From assembly GCA_005779525.1 (NCBI GenBank), contig SXIZ01000064.1:1-7215 (forward strand): a stretch of DNA of 7,215 nt. Reading direction: 5' to 3'. How positions within the stretch are numbered: the stretch's first letter is position 1; every line of letters starts with the position of its first letter. Both the position numbers and the translations under genes were made by a program. This stretch comes from Methylococcaceae bacterium. Its GTDB lineage: Bacteria > Pseudomonadota > Gammaproteobacteria > Methylococcales > Methylomonadaceae. The notes under the pieces were generated by a model that saw only the letters and a program-made list of their open reading frames with translations, was not told the origin of the DNA and ran no database searches. Shown here piece after piece: positions 5,381-7,215 of the stretch.

Positions 5381-6487
5381 TCAAGTTGCGACAAGCTTGA
5401 CCCGCGCAAACCCGCCGCCTTCAGTGCGTAAGTTGGTAACTTGTCCCTGATACAAACGAGCGGTCAAGGCTAACGTTTGATGCTGATACACAAACAGGCG
5501 AAAATCGGTTTTGAATTCCTGTTGCTCTAGTTGGGTAATGCTCGGAGCAACATATTCCTGCACTAAGGTCCTATTGGGATTTAATTCTGCTAGTTTGCCT
5601 TGGGTGAGTTTTTTGCCCAGATACACACCGCGGCTAGCATAGGAGGTGTCCGGTTTGAAGACCCAGTGCCGCCGTTGTTGCCAGAGGTTTTGCAGATTCA
5701 TACTTGCGAGAGGGCGAGTCACGGGAATGGTCTTTACCAGCAACTGGTGTTGTTCGGGCGTCAACAAGAGTGCTTGTTGGACTTCTGGGGTGGACCAATC
5801 AATCATGCGGCGTTTATCACCCAAGAGAGCATAGATGTGGGGATTAGGCGTTAAACAGACCTGGTTTTCCAGCCACGCTTGACGAATTTCGGCCATTTCG
5901 GGGCTGGCTAAATAGAAATCACAATGGCGGTTATAGAGCATATCTATGGGCGTATCTTGATATTTTAGGCCGGTAGACGTCAGTGTCAGTTCTGAAGGAT
6001 CTAGGATAAAAGTGTTAATGCCATGATGCTGCAATAATTGCGCATAGGCTTGCATTTCAGGATAGAGAAATTGGCTCGTAGGATTCTGGTCAATCAAGGC
6101 CACATGGCTTAATTTTCGTCCCGCTTGCTGTGTCCATAGCGCAAATTCCTGTTTAAACATGCTAACTAAGCGATTAGCCAATTTATTTTGGAAGATCGCC
6201 GCATTGCAATCTTGAGTTTGGCTGGCTAGCCACAGTCCACCTGCATTGGTATTCACTTCGATTAACTGTGGGCCATGGGGACTTAGATGAAAGTCATAGC
6301 CCATTAATACCGCATCATGTGGCGCTGGGTGGCGCGCAATGGGCGGGATTTGATTATGTAAATACTGCAAATATTGCGGGTTTTTACTTAAGCCAAATAA
6401 AGTGTGTACCAGCTGTAACATGGTGCGCAAATCCCTGCGCGTTAAGTTTACCGTTGCCGAACTACAGCCTGGAATACGGGGGAGCAT
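5381..6487 (-). CDS. ATP-grasp-like protein, substrate unknown
   Basis: This 368-residue soluble protein has no signal peptide or membrane segment visible. Its C-terminal half looks like an ATP-grasp ligase. WVFKPDTSYASRGVYLG (about 275-291) would be the nucleotide-binding lysine and glycine-rich loop, TLVQEYVAP (307-314) the hinge-side strand, and FKTDFRLFVY followed by LTARLYQGQVTNLRTEGGGF (325-360) the metal and phosphate site. The N-terminal half has GYDFHLSPHGPQLIEVNTNAGG (63-84) and MLYNRHCDFYL (183-193), conserved-looking but not known to me. Such enzymes join a carboxylate to an amine or thiol, as glutathione synthetase does; no substrate can be named. It starts 5 bp after the DmeF-type gene and probably shares its transcript. 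An in-frame TAG just upstream fixes this ATG as the first one. GGAG lies 13 bp before it, a poor distance. It is probably not a nif gene, since the NifA promoter lies downstream of it. Confidence 0.7.
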   Translation of the reverse strand: MLPRIPGCSSATVNLTRRDLRTMLQLVHTLFGLSKNPQYLQYLHNQIPPIARHPAPHDAVLMGYDFHLSPHGPQLIEVNTNAGGLWLASQTQDCNAAIFQNKLANRLVSMFKQEFALWTQQAGRKLSHVALIDQNPTSQFLYPEMQAYAQLLQHHGINTFILDPSELTLTSTGLKYQDTPIDMLYNRHCDFYLASPEMAEIRQAWLENQVCLTPNPHIYALLGDKRRMIDWSTPEVQQALLLTPEQHQLLVKTIPVTRPLASMNLQNLWQQRRHWVFKPDTSYASRGVYLGKKLTQGKLAELNPNRTLVQEYVAPSITQLEQQEFKTDFRLFVYQHQTLALTARLYQGQVTNLRTEGGGFARVKLVAT

Positions 6488-6492
6488 TGAAG

Positions 6493-7215
6493 TTAACTAT
6501 CTCCAGGACAGAGATTGACTTCAACAGTGATATGTTTAAGTTTATGAAATTGGCTGAGTAAGCGCTTGTAATAGGCAGGTTGTTGCGGAAAATCGGTCAC
6601 TAAAGCCACAATTACCGCGTATTGATTCGGACCCACAGACCAGACGTGAATGTCGGCAACTCGATTATCGGCATCGTTTTCTAATTGGCTAATAATCGCT
6701 GCTTTGTAATCCAGTTCGATGCTTTCATCTAATAAGATTGGCGCGGATTCTTTGATTAAGCCATACGACCAGCGTGCAATCACCAAGGAGCCGACCATGG
6801 CAATGACGGGATCTAACCACAAATAACCGTAATACTTACCTATCAATAAGGCGGCTATTGCCAGAATAGAAGTAAAGGCATCGGCGATCACATGCAGGTA
6901 AGCCGCTTTTAAATTATGGTCGTGTTGCCCGTGGCTATGCTCATGATGGCTATGGTCATGGTGTGCATGTCCATGACTATGCGGATGCGCCTTTGCGGGT
7001 GCTGCATGATGGTCATGATGTCCTAATAATAGCGCGCTCAGCAGGTTAATCCCTAAACCAAAACAAGCCACTGCAATGGCTTCATCAAAGTGAATCTCTA
7101 GCGGCAAATACAGGCGTTGTAGTGCTTCCAATTGCATGATTAAGGCAACCATGCCTAATGCAATCGCGCTGGCAAAGCTGCCTAATAAGCCTACTTTAGC
7201 ACTACTGAAAGCGAA
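6493..7215 (-). CDS. dmeF: DmeF-type cation diffusion facilitator, Co/Ni efflux (C-terminal part, cut by right edge)
   Basis: Cation diffusion facilitators are inner-membrane divalent metal/proton antiporters; the DmeF branch exports cobalt and nickel. The frame is open to the right edge, and the last 240 residues are present. The sequence before the internal ATG at 7152 (SAKVGLLGSFASAIALG) is typical transporter sequence, so that ATG is not the start. The parts in order are two membrane helices, including FDEAIAVACFGLGINLLSALLL; a cytoplasmic loop of about 35 residues with 17 histidines, encoded near 6915-7020; helices with HVIADAFTS, the HxxxD metal site of transmembrane helix 5; WLDPVIAMVGSLVIARWSYGLI; and a soluble metal-binding tail ending VEVNLCPGDS. 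The FDEAIAVA and WLDP...ARWS segments fit DmeF better than ZitB or CzcD, from memory. The N-terminal helices lie outside the window. It is followed after 5 bp by the ATP-grasp-like gene. Confidence 0.87.
   Translation of the reverse strand, partial: FAFSSAKVGLLGSFASAIALGMVALIMQLEALQRLYLPLEIHFDEAIAVACFGLGINLLSALLLGHHDHHAAPAKAHPHSHGHAHHDHSHHEHSHGQHDHNLKAAYLHVIADAFTSILAIAALLIGKYYGYLWLDPVIAMVGSLVIARWSYGLIKESAPILLDESIELDYKAAIISQLENDADNRVADIHVWSVGPNQYAVIVALVTDFPQQPAYYKRLLSQFHKLKHITVEVNLCPGDS

Noticed and set aside
6493..7152. DmeF-type gene starting at the ATG at 7150-7152
   Set aside because: The frame stays open upstream to the edge and encodes conserved transporter sequence. The gene is cut by the window, not short.

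Overview
The window is the nifB end of a nitrogen-fixation (nif) accessory cluster from a proteobacterial diazotroph. All genes read on the minus strand, so transcription runs from right to left. The gene order nifB, fdxN, nifO, A-type flavoprotein, two plant-type [2Fe-2S] ferredoxins, nifQ resembles gammaproteobacterial nif clusters such as Azotobacter (nifB-fdxN-nifO-nifQ). The added flavoprotein and ferredoxins, moderate GC content and the GTAGGTTGGGCT-type dispersed repeats suggest a methanotroph-like gammaproteobacterium. That taxonomic placement is inference.

Right part (5381-7215): two genes unrelated to nitrogen fixation, 5 bp apart. They are the C-terminal part of a DmeF-type cation diffusion facilitator with a histidine-rich loop, cut by the right edge, and a protein with ATP-grasp-like motifs and unknown substrate.

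Control region (5103-5380): a textbook NifA-dependent promoter for nifB. It has an exact TGT-N10-ACA upstream activator sequence, an exact match to the IHF consensus, a -24/-12 sigma-54 promoter matching 15 of 17 consensus positions, and a strong ribosome binding site that favours an internal ATG start for nifB.

Nif part (1-5102): NifB (radical SAM, makes NifB-co) is followed by FdxN (2x[4Fe-4S], its likely electron donor), NifO (ArsC fold, nitrogenase-associated), FprA (diiron flavoprotein, probably reducing O2 or NO), an FdxD-like [2Fe-2S] ferredoxin, a Shethna protein II (FeSII) homologue, and NifQ (Mo donation to FeMo-co), cut by the left edge. Two jobs are therefore combined: FeMo-co assembly (NifB, FdxN, NifQ, perhaps NifO) and probable oxygen protection of nitrogenase (FprA, FeSII, FdxD-like).

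Two copies of an ~80 bp palindromic REP/MITE-like repeat lie in opposite orientation on either side of the fdxN-nifO-fprA block. A separate strong hairpin follows nifB. I found no tRNA, rRNA, CRISPR array, transposase gene or broken gene. The parts are recognisable nif components; the less usual points are the protection cassette linked to nifB, the repeat pair, an extra four-cysteine arrangement in FprA, and the ATP-grasp-like orphan.
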